NCBI GenBank assembly: GCA_028280115.1
Contig: JANQMJ010000026.1
Coordinates: 1-64,000, forward strand
Length of the DNA stretch: 64,000 bases
Source of the DNA: Parvularculaceae bacterium
Lineage (GTDB): Bacteria > Pseudomonadota > Alphaproteobacteria > Caulobacterales > Parvularculaceae
Reading direction: 5' to 3'
Numbering within the stretch: position 1 is the first letter of the stretch; every line of letters starts with the position of its first letter. A program made the translations under genes and the position numbers. Of this stretch, positions 35,141-45,093 are shown piece after piece. The notes beneath the pieces are model-generated. The model made no database searches. It saw only the letters and a list, made by a program, of their open reading frames with translations, and was not told where the DNA came from.

Positions 35141-36958
35141 GTGAGCACCAGCGCTCAAAAAATCATCCGGATCGGCGGCGCCTGCGGCTATTGGGGCGAA
35201 AGCGCCATGGCGACGCCGCAGCTTCTGGCCGGCGGCGGGCTTGACTATATCGTCTATGATTATCTTGCGGAAATCACCATGTCGATCCTGGCCCGCGCGA
35301 AGGCGAAGGACCCGGCCGCCGGCTACGCGAAGGATTTCATCGGCGCGGTCTTAAAACCCAACCTTAAGGACATCGCGCATCAGGGCGTCAAAATCATCGC
35401 CAACGCAGGCGGCGTCCATCCCAAAGGCTGCGCCGAGGCGGCGCGCACCCTCATTCGCGAACAGGAGCTCGATCTCAAGGTCGCCGTCATAGAAGGCGAT
35501 GATCTGATGAGCCGCAAGAACGAAATCGCCGCGACGGCGCCGAAGGAAATGTTCGCCAGCGTTGACTTTCCGGACCCGGAGAAAATCGCCAGCATCAACG
35601 CGTATCTTGGCGCATTTCCCATCGCGCGCGCGCTCACCATGGGCGCCGACATTGTCATTACGGGCCGCGCCGTCGACAGCGCGGCGACGCTCGGTCCATG
35701 TATCTACGAATTCGGCTGGGCGGCGGACGACTGGGACCGGCTCGCCGCCGGCGCGCTCGCGGGGCATGTGCTCGAATGCGGGCCCCAGGCGACCGGCGGC
35801 AATTTCACCGACTGGGAGGAAGTCGGCGACATCGCCGATATCGGCTATCCCATTGCGGAAATCGAACAGGACGGCTCGTTCGTCATCACCAAGCCGGAAG
35901 GAACCGGCGGGATCGTCAATATCGGAACGGTTTCAGAGCAGCTGCTCTACGAGATTAGCGACCCGCAAAATTATATCCTGCCTGACGTCATCTGCGACTT
36001 TTCAGACGTTGTGATCACTGAAACCGACCCAGACCATGTACGGGTTGTCGGCGCGAAAGGCCGGCCCTCGCCTAGCGTCTACAAAACGTCGCTTACCTAT
36101 GAAGACGGCTGGCGCGCCGGCGTTCTTCTGAGCTTTACCGGCTTTGACGCAGAGAAAAAAGCGCAGGTTTTCGCCGACGCAGCCTTCGCGCGCGCACGCA
36201 ATATCTTTCGCAAGTTCAACGCCGGCGACTTCACCGAAACCAGTATTGAGGTGCTCGGCGCAGAAAGTCAGTATGGCGAATACCGAAAAGCAAATAACCC
36301 CCGCGAGGTCGTCGCCAAGATCGCGGCGAAACACCCGGCCGCCATGGGCGTCGGCGTTTTGCTTAAAGAAATCGCCGGCCTCGGGCTCGCCACGCCGCCG
36401 GGGCTTTCGATTTTTGCCGGCGCGCGCCCAAAGCCCTCGCCGGTCGTGCGTTTGTTTTCCTTTCTGACGCCGAAAGAAGAGGTCGACATCACGATCGACA
36501 TTGAAGGCGATATTGAGCAATTCACCGACGCGCCAGGGGCGCCAGACAGCATCGCCGCCGACCCCCCGGCGGCGCCGGCCAAACCTGCTATGACGGATGA
36601 CATGACCGAGGTTCCGCTGATCAAGCTCGCCTGGGCGCGCTCCGGCGACAAGGGCGACAAGGCCAATATCGGCGTCATTGCGCGGCGCGAAGAATACCTG
36701 CCCTATATCTGGGCGGCGTTGGACGAGGAAGCGGTCGCGAACCGCTTTGCGCATTTCATCGCCGGCGATGCGGACGCAAGCCGCGTGCAGCGCTTTTATT
36801 TGCGGGGCCCGAAAGCAATCAACTTCGTGATCGATTCCGTTTTGGGCGAGGGCGGGGTTGCGTCGATACGCAACGACCCCCAGGGCAAGGCGTTCGGACA
36901 GATCCTCCTTGCCCATCCGGTTTCGGTTCCTGCAACGCTTCTGGGCGGGGGCGCATGA
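35141..36958 (+). CDS. atuA: AtuA-like protein (DUF1446 family)
   Basis: A 605-residue protein from the GTG at 35,141. The N-terminal DUF1446/AtuA domain (IIRIGGACGYWGESAMATPQLLAGGGLDYIVYDYLAE, GRAVDSAATLGPCIYEFGW) covers about 450 residues. A C-terminal AtuA-like ferredoxin-fold domain (VPLIKLAWARSGDKGDKANIGVIARRE...LRGPKAINFVI) follows. In Pseudomonas, atuA belongs to the cluster for acyclic terpene (citronellol, geraniol) breakdown, but its exact reaction is not established. The carboxyltransferase gene overlaps its stop by four bases. Confidence 0.85.
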   Translation: MSTSAQKIIRIGGACGYWGESAMATPQLLAGGGLDYIVYDYLAEITMSILARAKAKDPAAGYAKDFIGAVLKPNLKDIAHQGVKIIANAGGVHPKGCAEAARTLIREQELDLKVAVIEGDDLMSRKNEIAATAPKEMFASVDFPDPEKIASINAYLGAFPIARALTMGADIVITGRAVDSAATLGPCIYEFGWAADDWDRLAAGALAGHVLECGPQATGGNFTDWEEVGDIADIGYPIAEIEQDGSFVITKPEGTGGIVNIGTVSEQLLYEISDPQNYILPDVICDFSDVVITETDPDHVRVVGAKGRPSPSVYKTSLTYEDGWRAGVLLSFTGFDAEKKAQVFADAAFARARNIFRKFNAGDFTETSIEVLGAESQYGEYRKANNPREVVAKIAAKHPAAMGVGVLLKEIAGLGLATPPGLSIFAGARPKPSPVVRLFSFLTPKEEVDITIDIEGDIEQFTDAPGAPDSIAADPPAAPAKPAMTDDMTEVPLIKLAWARSGDKGDKANIGVIARREEYLPYIWAALDEEAVANRFAHFIAGDADASRVQRFYLRGPKAINFVIDSVLGEGGVASIRNDPQGKAFGQILLAHPVSVPATLLGGGA

Positions 36959-38577
36959 CAGTCTTTCAATCAACAGTGAATAAGGATTCCGACGCCTACA
37001 AACAGAACTACGCCGACATGTCAGCGCTGGTCGAAAAACTCAAGGCGCTTAACGCCCGCGCCCCGGCGCGTTCGGCCGCGCGTAAGGAACGTTTTGAAAA
37101 ACGTGGCCAGCTTTTGCCCCGCGAGCGCCTGGCGCGCCTTCTCGATCCCGGCATGCCCTGGTTCGAAATCGGCAATCTCGCCGGCTATCTGCTCGATACA
37201 ACGGTCGAGGAAAAATCCATTCCCGGCTCCACCATCATGGCGGGAATCGGTTTTGTCGTCGGCGTGCGCTGCGTCATCGTGAACGACGATAGCGGCATCA
37301 AGGCGGGCGCGATGACACACGCCGGCGGCTACCGACTGCGCCGCGCCCAGGAAATTGCGCTGGCGCAAAAGCTTCCCTTCATCCACCTTGTGGAAAGCGC
37401 CGGCGGTGACTTGATGAACTACACCGTCCAGGGATTCATTGAGGGCGGCGCGCTGTTCGCCAATCTGGCGCGCCTGAGCAAGGCCGGCCTGCCGGTGATT
37501 TCCATCCTGCACGGCTCATCGACCGCGGGCGGCGCCTATATGCCCGGACTTTCCGATTACGTCATCGCGGTCAAAGGCCGGGGCAAGGCGTTTCTCGCCG
37601 GCCCGCCGCTCCTGAAAGCCGCCACTGGCGAAATCGCAACGGAAGAAGAACTGGGCGGCGCGCAAATGCATGCGAGCGTTTCAGGTCTTGCGGAATATCT
37701 CGCCGAAGATGACGGCGAAGCGGTGTTGATCGCCCGCGAAGTCGTCTCGCGCCTGCAATGGAACCGGCGCTGTCCGGACATGCCGCAAGGGCGTTTTCGC
37801 GAACCGGCCTATGACCCCGACGAAATCCTCGGGATCGTACCGGTCGATTACCGTAAGCCTTACGACATGCGCGAAGTCGCCGCGCGGGTCGTCGACGGTT
37901 CGGACTTCACCGACTTCAAACCGCGCTACGGCGTTTCCACGGTATGCCTCCAGGCGGAAGTCATGGGCATGCCCTGCGGCCTGATCGGCAATAACGGGCC
38001 TATTGATCCCGACGGCGCGACCAAGGCCGCGCAGTTCATGCAGCTTTGCGATCAGGCGGATATCCCGCTCGTCTTTCTGCAGAACACCACCGGCTATCTC
38101 GTGGGCAAGGCGTATGAACAGAGCGGCATGATCAAACACGGATCGAAAATGATCCAGGCGGTGACGAATGTTTCCGTGCCGCGCATCACTTTTATGATCG
38201 GAGCGAGCTACGGGGCGGGCAATTACGGCATGTGCGGGCGCGGTTACGATCCCGATTTCTGCGTATCCTGGCCCAACGCCTCGACCGGTGTCATGGGCGG
38301 CGAGCAGGCGGCCCAGGTCATGACCATCATCGCCGAAGCGGCGGCCGATAAGGCGGGAACCAAGGTCGACCGCGAACAGATCGCCATGCAGGAAAAGATG
38401 CTGGTCCATCATTTCAATTCCCAGGCCGGCGCGTTTTACGCCTCGGGCCGCTGCCTCGACGACGGCATGATCGACCCGCGCGAAACCCGTCAGGCGCTGG
38501 CGTTTTTCCTGGCGACGGTCTGGGAAGCGCGCCATCGCACGCTAACGCCGAACAGTTTCGGCGTGGCGCGGATGTAG
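36955..38577 (+). CDS. Acyl-CoA carboxylase, carboxyltransferase (beta) subunit
   Basis: A 540-residue crotonase-fold carboxyltransferase of standard length. GSSTAGGAYMPGLSDYVI and FMIGASYGAGNYGMCGRGYDPDF are the two oxyanion-hole regions. It transfers carboxyl from biotin to an acyl-CoA. The family includes methylcrotonyl-CoA and geranyl-CoA carboxylases (AtuC); gene order with atuA favours the geranyl-type, but the substrate cannot be fixed. It is translationally coupled to atuA (ATGA overlap) and followed five bases later by the biotin subunit. Confidence 0.93.
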   Translation: MTVFQSTVNKDSDAYKQNYADMSALVEKLKALNARAPARSAARKERFEKRGQLLPRERLARLLDPGMPWFEIGNLAGYLLDTTVEEKSIPGSTIMAGIGFVVGVRCVIVNDDSGIKAGAMTHAGGYRLRRAQEIALAQKLPFIHLVESAGGDLMNYTVQGFIEGGALFANLARLSKAGLPVISILHGSSTAGGAYMPGLSDYVIAVKGRGKAFLAGPPLLKAATGEIATEEELGGAQMHASVSGLAEYLAEDDGEAVLIAREVVSRLQWNRRCPDMPQGRFREPAYDPDEILGIVPVDYRKPYDMREVAARVVDGSDFTDFKPRYGVSTVCLQAEVMGMPCGLIGNNGPIDPDGATKAAQFMQLCDQADIPLVFLQNTTGYLVGKAYEQSGMIKHGSKMIQAVTNVSVPRITFMIGASYGAGNYGMCGRGYDPDFCVSWPNASTGVMGGEQAAQVMTIIAEAAADKAGTKVDREQIAMQEKMLVHHFNSQAGAFYASGRCLDDGMIDPRETRQALAFFLATVWEARHRTLTPNSFGVARM

Positions 38578-38582
38578 ATGCT

Positions 38583-40601
38583 ATGACGACGCAAGCGAAT
38601 TCCTTTTCCAAGATCCTCATCGCCAATCGCGGCGAGATCGCCTGCCGTGTTATCCATACCGCAAAAGCCATGGGGCTAAAGACGGTCGCCGTCTATGCCG
38701 ACGCCGATGCGGGCGCGCCGCATGTTAAACAGGCCGACGAAGCGGTTTTCATCGGGCCGGCGCCGGCCGCCCAATCCTATCTGAACAAGGACCGCATCAT
38801 CCAGGCAGCGCGCGAAACCGGCGCTGAGGCGATACATCCGGGCTACGGATTTCTTTCCGAGAACGCTGCGTTCGCGCGTGCCGTCACCGATGCGGGATTG
38901 GTGTTCATCGGACCCGATCCTGCCGCCATCGCGCTCATGGGCGACAAGGCCAAAGCCAAGCGCCGCATGATCGCAGCGGGCGTTCCCTGCGTGCCGGGCT
39001 ATGAGGACGAGGACCAGTCCGATGCGGCGTTCCTTGCCGCCGCAAAGAAAATCGGCCTTCCCGTCATGGTCAAAGCCGCGGCGGGCGGGGGCGGCCGCGG
39101 CATGCGTTTGGTTGCAGCCGAAAAGGACCTTGCCGCTGCGCTTAAAACCGCGCGCAGCGAGGCGGAAAACGCTTTCGGCGACGGTGCCTTGATTCTCGAG
39201 CGCGCCGTGGAAGCGCCCCGTCATGTGGAAATTCAGATCATCGCCGACCGCCACGGAAAGGTCATCCATCTTGGGGAACGCGACTGTTCGGTCCAGCGGC
39301 GCCATCAAAAAGTGATCGAAGAAGCCCCCTCGCCCGCCGTCACGCCAGGCCTGCGCGCCGCCATGGGTAAGGCCGCCGTCAAGGCCGCGCACGATATCGA
39401 CTATGTCGGCGCGGGGACCGTTGAATTCCTGCTCGACCAATCCGGCGCCTTCTATTTCCTTGAAATGAACACGCGCCTGCAGGTGGAACATCCCGTAACG
39501 GAAATGATAACCGGCCTTGACCTGGTCGCCTTGCAGATTCGCATAGCCCAGGGCGCGCCACTCGGCCTTGCGCAGGAAGATATCGCCTTCAACGGCCACG
39601 CGGTTGAAGCCCGTCTTTATGCGGAAGATGTCGGCGCCGGCTTTCTTCCCGCCGCCGGGCCGGTCGACCTCTGGCGGCCAGCTTCAGGCGACGGCGTGCG
39701 CGTTGATGCGGGGATTGCAACCGGCGTCACAGTCTCTCCCTATTACGACTCCATGCTAGCGAAAATCATGGCCCATGGAAAAACGCGTGAGGAAGCGCGG
39801 CGGCGACTTGCCGACGCGCTCCAACGAACAGCGCTGTTCGGCGTTGCAAGCAATAAGCGGTTCCTCATCGAAGCGCTCGAACGGCCGGCTTTTGTCGCAG
39901 GCGAAGCGACGACCGCTTTCATTGCGCAGTCCTTCGCCAAGAAAGATCTCGCCGCTGCGTCCCTCACGCCGGAAATCGCCGCCGTCGCCGCGGCGCTGCT
40001 CTATCGCCAATCGCAGGCATACGCGCTTGCGAACGCCCGTTGCGTGGCGCCGGCGCTTACGGGCTGGTCGAGCGCAACGCCGGTCGCCGCGCCGTATCGC
40101 CTGCGCAACGGCGAAGAAATCCTGGAGCTATCGCTGACGGCGACCGGCCAAAACGCCTGGCGCGCTTTATGCGGTGAGAAAACCATCGCGGTTGAAATTC
40201 TGAAGATAAACACGCCGGACGCGCTGATTTCAGTCGATGGCGAAACCCGTCAGGTGCTTTTTAACCGCCCGGCGACGGCGCCTCAAGGATCGCGTTTGCA
40301 GCTTTGCGTCGACGGTTGCGATTTCGATCTCGAAAACCTCACCGCCGTCATGGCGTCGACCGAAGACGCAGCCGGCGCCGGCGCGGTCGCAGCCCCGATG
40401 CACGGATTGGTCGTCGAACTGTTCGCCAAACCCGGCGACCGCGTGACCAAGGGCGATCGCCTGGCGGTCCTCGAAGCGATGAAAATGCAGCATGAACTCT
40501 TCGCCCCGATCAACGGAGAAGTCGCCGCGGTGCATACGGCGGCCGGTTCGCAGGTCGCGGCGAATACGCTGCTTCTGGAGATTACGGCCGGTAACGCATG
40601 A
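38583..40601 (+). CDS. Acyl-CoA carboxylase, biotin carboxylase / biotin carrier (alpha) subunit
   Basis: A 672-residue protein: N-terminal biotin carboxylase (FSKILIANRGEIACRVI, ATP-grasp KAAAGGGGRGMRLV, EMNTRLQVEHPVTEMITGLDLV) and a C-terminal biotinyl domain with EAMKMQHEL, where the Lys is biotinylated. A weakly conserved BT-type linker lies between. It carboxylates biotin at the expense of ATP and partners the preceding beta subunit. The stop overlaps the start of the TIGR03084-like gene by four bases. Confidence 0.95.
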   Translation: MTTQANSFSKILIANRGEIACRVIHTAKAMGLKTVAVYADADAGAPHVKQADEAVFIGPAPAAQSYLNKDRIIQAARETGAEAIHPGYGFLSENAAFARAVTDAGLVFIGPDPAAIALMGDKAKAKRRMIAAGVPCVPGYEDEDQSDAAFLAAAKKIGLPVMVKAAAGGGGRGMRLVAAEKDLAAALKTARSEAENAFGDGALILERAVEAPRHVEIQIIADRHGKVIHLGERDCSVQRRHQKVIEEAPSPAVTPGLRAAMGKAAVKAAHDIDYVGAGTVEFLLDQSGAFYFLEMNTRLQVEHPVTEMITGLDLVALQIRIAQGAPLGLAQEDIAFNGHAVEARLYAEDVGAGFLPAAGPVDLWRPASGDGVRVDAGIATGVTVSPYYDSMLAKIMAHGKTREEARRRLADALQRTALFGVASNKRFLIEALERPAFVAGEATTAFIAQSFAKKDLAAASLTPEIAAVAAALLYRQSQAYALANARCVAPALTGWSSATPVAAPYRLRNGEEILELSLTATGQNAWRALCGEKTIAVEILKINTPDALISVDGETRQVLFNRPATAPQGSRLQLCVDGCDFDLENLTAVMASTEDAAGAGAVAAPMHGLVVELFAKPGDRVTKGDRLAVLEAMKMQHELFAPINGEVAAVHTAAGSQVAANTLLLEITAGNA

Positions 40602-41410
40602 TCAAGCAAGCTGACGACTTCAAAGCGGAAAGCGACGCCCTCGCCGCGGTCCTGACGGATGCAGACGAGGATACATTCGCAACCGTTACGCTGTTCAAGG
40701 GTTGGAGCCTCGAGGACGTGATCGCGCATTTGCATATGTGGAATGTCGCCGCCGGTCTCTCGCTGGAATCGCGCGAGCAGTTTCAGGCGTTCTTTGCCGC
40801 GGTCGCCAAAGCGTTTATGGCGAGCGAAGGCCACATCGCAGTTCAGCGCCAATGGCTCGATGAAAACGAGGGCGGCGCGCGGGGTCGTGCTCTATTCGAA
40901 ATATGGCGCCGATATTATCCGCGGCTGGCCGAAAGCTACGCTGAAACCGATCCGGACGCCCGCCTCGCCTGGGCAGGGCCGGACATGAGCGCAAAAAATG
41001 CGATCATCGCGCGGCAGATGGAGACCTGGGCGCATGGTCAGGCAATCTTTGACGCGCTCGGCCGCGATCGCGAAGAAAAAGACTGCATCAAGAACATCTG
41101 CCATCTGGGCGTTACGACCTACAGCTGGACATTCCGCAACCGGGGCGAAACGCCGCCGCAACCAAAGCCCTACGTCAAGCTGACGGCCCCTTCCGGGACA
41201 TTATGGGAATGGAACGAGCCGCAGCCCGACAACGCCGTCATCGGCGCGGCTGTTGAATTCGCTCAGGTCGCCGCCCAGACACGCAACATCGCCGACACGT
41301 CGCTTGAAACCAACGGCGCAAACGCGAAACGCTGGATGGCCGTCGCCCAATGCTTCGCCGGTCCGCCCGAAGATCCGCCTGCCGCGGGCATACGCCACAA
41401 AGCTTGGTGA
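40598..41410 (+). CDS. TIGR03084-like metal-binding protein
   Basis: A 270-residue DinB-like/mycothiol-isomerase-type helical-bundle protein. The N-terminus QADDFKAESDALAAVL...WSLEDVIAHLHMWN holds a possible metal-binding His, and METWAHGQAIFDALG adds another. Members of the TIGR03084 family often sit next to acyl-CoA carboxylase and acyl-CoA dehydrogenase genes, as here. The reaction is not known. It ends the rightward transcript and converges with the hydroxyacid oxidase gene. Confidence 0.75.
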   Translation: MIKQADDFKAESDALAAVLTDADEDTFATVTLFKGWSLEDVIAHLHMWNVAAGLSLESREQFQAFFAAVAKAFMASEGHIAVQRQWLDENEGGARGRALFEIWRRYYPRLAESYAETDPDARLAWAGPDMSAKNAIIARQMETWAHGQAIFDALGRDREEKDCIKNICHLGVTTYSWTFRNRGETPPQPKPYVKLTAPSGTLWEWNEPQPDNAVIGAAVEFAQVAAQTRNIADTSLETNGANAKRWMAVAQCFAGPPEDPPAAGIRHKAW

Positions 41411-41414
41411 GGAT

Positions 41415-42569
41415 TCACCTATATCGCAGCATTGAGCGGTTAAGGTCAGAGACGCGCCGGACGCCCATAAGCTTCATGCCGCGTTCTATTTCAGCGCGCA
41501 GGTTGCCGAGCACGCGTTCGACGCCGGGCTGGCCCGCCGCCGCCAGTGCGTAAAGATACATGCGCCCGCCGGAACACGCCTTGGCGCCGGCGGCGAGCGC
41601 TTTGAGGACATGCGTGCCGCGACGCACGCCGCCGTCAAGGATGACGTCGATCCGATCGCCCACAGCATCGACGATTTCGGCAATCTGGTCGAACGGCGCG
41701 CGCGATCCGTCAAGCTGGCGTCCGCCGTGGTTGGACACCATCACGCCGTCGGCACCGATATCGATCGCACGTTTTGCATCCTCAACGCTCATGACGCCTT
41801 TGAGACAAAACGGGCCCGGCCATTGGGCGCGCAGCGCTTCGGCGTCGGACCAATTGAGCGATTCATCCAGCAAATTCGAGAAATATTCGCTGACCGACAT
41901 GGCGATATCCGACCCCTCGCGCGCATGCTCCTTGAGTTCGGCAAGTTCAAAACCGCCGCGCGCGAAATAATTTAGCGACCAGGCGGGATGGACGGCGAAA
42001 CTCAAAAGGCTCCTCAGCGTCAGACGCGGCGGCGTCGTAAAGCCTGTCCTGAGATCCCGCTCCCGGTTGCCGCCCGTGGTCGTGTCGACCGTCAGCGCCA
42101 GTACGTCGAACTTCGCTTGCTTGGCGCGGGCGAGCATGGCCGCGTTCAGGCTGCGGTCCTTGTGGAAGTAGAACTGGAACATTTTCGGGGTTGAAGTCAT
42201 GGCGCCGATTTCCGCAAGGCTGACCGTGCCGAGGGAAGAAACGCCGAACATGGTTCCATATTTTTCCGCCGCGCGCGCGACGGCCCGCTCGCCGTCATGA
42301 TGAAACAGCCGCTGCAGCGCCGTCGGCGAACAAAAAAGCGGCATGGCGAGTTTCTGGCCCATGACCGTCACGGACATGTCGACCTTTTCCGGGCCGACGA
42401 GAACGTTGGGCACGAGATCGCAGTCGTCAAACGCAGCCGTGTTGCGCCGGCAGGTGATTTCATCGTCCGCCGCCCCGTCGATATAATGAAAGATCGGGCC
42501 CGGCAGGCGTTGTTTCGCCAGCGCGCGCAGATCCTCGATATTATGACAAGAGCTAAGACGTCGAAACAT
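41415..42569 (-). CDS. FMN-dependent alpha-hydroxy-acid oxidizing protein
   Basis: A 384-residue TIM-barrel flavoprotein of the lactate dehydrogenase/glycolate oxidase family. GPIFHYIDGAADDEIT, LALTVDTTTGGNRERDLRTG, and MVSNHGGRQLDG (catalytic His followed by the substrate-binding Arg) are characteristic, then DGGVRRGTHVLKALAAGAKACSGG for FMN phosphate binding. It oxidises an L-2-hydroxy acid to a 2-oxo acid. It is transcribed alone, convergent with the carboxylase cluster. Confidence 0.93.
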   Translation of the reverse strand: MFRRLSSCHNIEDLRALAKQRLPGPIFHYIDGAADDEITCRRNTAAFDDCDLVPNVLVGPEKVDMSVTVMGQKLAMPLFCSPTALQRLFHHDGERAVARAAEKYGTMFGVSSLGTVSLAEIGAMTSTPKMFQFYFHKDRSLNAAMLARAKQAKFDVLALTVDTTTGGNRERDLRTGFTTPPRLTLRSLLSFAVHPAWSLNYFARGGFELAELKEHAREGSDIAMSVSEYFSNLLDESLNWSDAEALRAQWPGPFCLKGVMSVEDAKRAIDIGADGVMVSNHGGRQLDGSRAPFDQIAEIVDAVGDRIDVILDGGVRRGTHVLKALAAGAKACSGGRMYLYALAAAGQPGVERVLGNLRAEIERGMKLMGVRRVSDLNRSMLRYR

Positions 42570-42720
42570 GGTGTGAATTTACAGGATTCGTCGAATGGCG
42601 CGCCAGAGCGGGTGAAAAACAGTACTGGTCAGCGTTGAGGGAAAGGGCGTGGAAAACGGCGTAATTTATCAGTTTTGGTCGGACAAGCAGTGGGGTGCGG
42701 TTTGGTCCAGCTCCCGCCCT

Positions 42721-43920
42721 CTAGTCTGGTAGTATCAATCGCTGGCGAACACGTTCTTTAATGTCGTCGGGTAACTCAATATCTTTAAGCGCCTTGTTTT
42801 TGCCACCGATATATTGTGACACGGCGAACAGTTCTTGCTGGATTTTTAGAGCGGTTTCTATATCGACCTCCAGAATTTCTGCTATGGCTTCGTAGGAGAG
42901 AAATTCTCCCGGCCACTTCACGGCGGCCCCTTTGATTAACGTGTCAAGGGTTGATTTGGAAAAATTCAGTCCGGTTGGGTGAAAGGCCCGTTCCCGTATT
43001 GTTTTTGCATCATTTGCCACATCAGTGAGTGTTCGCTCGATCCTCTCCAGTTGTTTCACGCCTTGCTCCAGAACCTCTTCATAGGGAGCTTTTAGTCTAA
43101 ACGTGGTATGAAAATCTTTCAGATAGTATGTATAGCTTTTCTGGCATTTATTTCCGTCTTTGTCAGCGTAATGAAGGTGAACATCCATTCGGTCTTCTAA
43201 ATGCTTTTGGAAAAACTGAAAGCCTGCGCAAGGGAAGTGCCTCGTCTCGCCGGGATGAATGATCCTGAAGGGTTCGGTGTAGGGCCGGCTCAGCCCCGGC
43301 GACCATTGTTGGGCAATACTAGCATTTTCAACGCCCTCGATCTGAATTGAGGTATCAAATATTGGGCCGATTCCCTCATTCTTGATTGAAAACGATACGC
43401 TACCGCCCTGAAACAGGATAGAAAGGGTAGCTCCGTCCGGGGAGCTGGCGACCCTTCTCCGAATATCGTCCACCTCATAGGCGAGTAACGGGTCAACCCG
43501 AAACAAGCGGCGCGCGTAATAACGTTTGTCCGCGGCCTGATGCGGCGCATTCAGTGACGGTGGCGCGTCAATGACCAGGATATGCCCGCCGTCCACATCG
43601 ATCCGTTCAATCGAAATGCGAAGGCTTGGAGAAACACATGCCAGCAACCCATCCTCAAGCCATGACTCATGCTTCGTCGAATCAGTAATAGGCGCAATTT
43701 CTGCGATCCGACGCTGATTGTCCTCTTCTATGCCTATGATCACGATCCCGCCAATCGCATTGGCAAATGCGGTTATTTCGTTTGATAGCGATCCAAAAAC
43801 CTTTTCGTTCTTTTGATTAAAGATAAGCGATGACTTGTACTCGAGCGTCGCCCCCTCTGCGTCTCCGCGATGCTTCATTTCAAGAATATCATCAATCGAA
43901 TGCGGTTTGAAATAATTCAT
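42721..43920 (-). CDS. AlbA_2 (Schlafen-like) domain protein
   Basis: A 399-residue protein. The N-terminal domain (EGATLEYKSSLIF...SLSNEITAFANAIGGIVIIGIEED) is the AlbA_2/Schlafen-type module, once called a divergent AAA-4 domain, found in many regulators and defence proteins. The middle is beta-rich (Ig-like; residues 165-270) and the C-terminal part helical. It is isolated, AT-richer than the neighbouring core genes, and stands at the border of the glycan region, so it was probably acquired. Function unknown. Confidence 0.7.
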   Translation of the reverse strand: MNYFKPHSIDDILEMKHRGDAEGATLEYKSSLIFNQKNEKVFGSLSNEITAFANAIGGIVIIGIEEDNQRRIAEIAPITDSTKHESWLEDGLLACVSPSLRISIERIDVDGGHILVIDAPPSLNAPHQAADKRYYARRLFRVDPLLAYEVDDIRRRVASSPDGATLSILFQGGSVSFSIKNEGIGPIFDTSIQIEGVENASIAQQWSPGLSRPYTEPFRIIHPGETRHFPCAGFQFFQKHLEDRMDVHLHYADKDGNKCQKSYTYYLKDFHTTFRLKAPYEEVLEQGVKQLERIERTLTDVANDAKTIRERAFHPTGLNFSKSTLDTLIKGAAVKWPGEFLSYEAIAEILEVDIETALKIQQELFAVSQYIGGKNKALKDIELPDDIKERVRQRLILPD

Positions 43921-44663
43921 TCTTTGAGCCGATCTGTTCGCCTAGCAAGCATAAGGTGCATTTGGCCAAGCGTAACGCACTATTCAACTTCATTTTTAGG
44001 GTCAGATATTTGTGTTTGATAGAGACATAATACTCGGGGGGAGTTTTTGCTGAGAAAGTGGTATTCAGGAAAGCCAATTTAAATAAGCGCCCAGCAGGTG
44101 GCGCGCCCTAAGCAGTAAAACTGCGAACTGGAAGATGGCGATAAGCTATTGAGTTTACGCTCTATTTTAATTTATCAGCGCATAGTCGCTAGGAGCTATC
44201 CCCCCCTAAAGTCGTAAAGGACTCTTTTTCAGCCGGACCTCGTGAGGCCTGTAAGGATGAAATTCGGACAGTGCGTTGGCCTTACGGGGTCTGAATTAGT
44301 GTTCCAGACAGAGCGAAAGAACCCGGCTTAATCCGAACTTCGAAGGAAAGAAGGAAGAGACGGAAACATTATTCAACAGAACAGATAATTAGGATGCTCC
44401 GTGAATAGGAAATCCGCCAATATTCGTGTCAGATAAACGACAGCCACTATAGGCTAGGGAGTTCTGGATAAACCAATTCGGTCCTTTTAGTATATTAAAT
44501 TTGTGCAGATTGTTCAATTCATTGACATAGACTGAAAAATCTTTATCCATACCGCCCACGAAGTCCCCTTGTGCCGTCGGAGATCCAGCATGCAATTTAA
44601 TATATGATTCGCATTTTTAATAACGGCAACAAACACTTTATCCGAACAAACGACTACGGCAAT
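43921..44663. other. Degraded intergenic region with insertion-sequence debris
   Basis: About 740 bases without a convincing intact gene. It contains a short IS3 orfA fragment (listed separately) and a 68-codon leftward frame at 44,389-44,595 which looks protein-like (FSVYVNELNNLHKFNILKGPNWFIQ) but has no start signal or recognisable family. This is most likely a scar of insertion and deletion. Confidence 0.5.
44349..44408 (+). pseudogene. IS3-family transposase orfA remnant
   Basis: Translation gives RRKRRKHYSTEQIIRMLRE followed by a TAG at 44,406-44,408. This is the N-terminal helix-turn-helix of IS3-group OrfA proteins. No orfB and no second end are visible, so only a fragment is left. 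Confidence 0.6.
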
Positions 44664-45092
44664 TCAGTCCAAGGCGTTACGGTTTCGAAAAACCAACCGG
44701 CTAACAAAGAGATAGTTCACAATGGCGGAAACGCCAGCACCCGCGATCAGGCGAAACCCGTCGGCAAAGGCACCGCGGGCCATGACAGCACCTAACAGAT
44801 AAATAACCGCCAAACGCGTCAACAACGCCACGCTGGCGGACAGGGCGGTCAGCCCGCCCCGCATTAGGGAAAAGGAGTTACGGGCGCGACGGAACGCCCA
44901 GAATTCGAACAGAATATAATTGACGCTAAGCCCGACAGCAAAACCAGCCGCCGCCGCGACGCCTAACGGGGCGTTAAAAATGCGCGCGAGCGCGTAGGCA
45001 AAACACATATCAACGCCGAAACTGAGGCTGATTGTAATCGCATACCGGACTTGTTTGCTGCGCAACATATCGTTCAGTAGACGGATTTGCAT
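44664..45092 (-). CDS. GtrA-like membrane protein
   Basis: A 142-residue protein with four membrane spans in the GtrA pattern (RYAITISLSFGVDMCFAYALAR, GFAVGLSVNYILFEFWAFR, LTRLAVIYLLGAV, GAGVSAIVNYLFVSRLVFR). GtrA proteins are thought to flip or help export polyprenyl-linked sugars for glycan modification. It ends a six-gene leftward operon, one base after the FAD oxidoreductase gene, consistent with joint work with the GT2 enzyme. Confidence 0.85.
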   Translation of the reverse strand: MQIRLLNDMLRSKQVRYAITISLSFGVDMCFAYALARIFNAPLGVAAAAGFAVGLSVNYILFEFWAFRRARNSFSLMRGGLTALSASVALLTRLAVIYLLGAVMARGAFADGFRLIAGAGVSAIVNYLFVSRLVFRNRNALD

Positions 45093-45093
45093 C

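Noticed and set aside
44604..44795. Rightward open frame overlapping the end of the GtrA gene
   Set aside because: It runs antisense to a well-supported coding region and has no family features.
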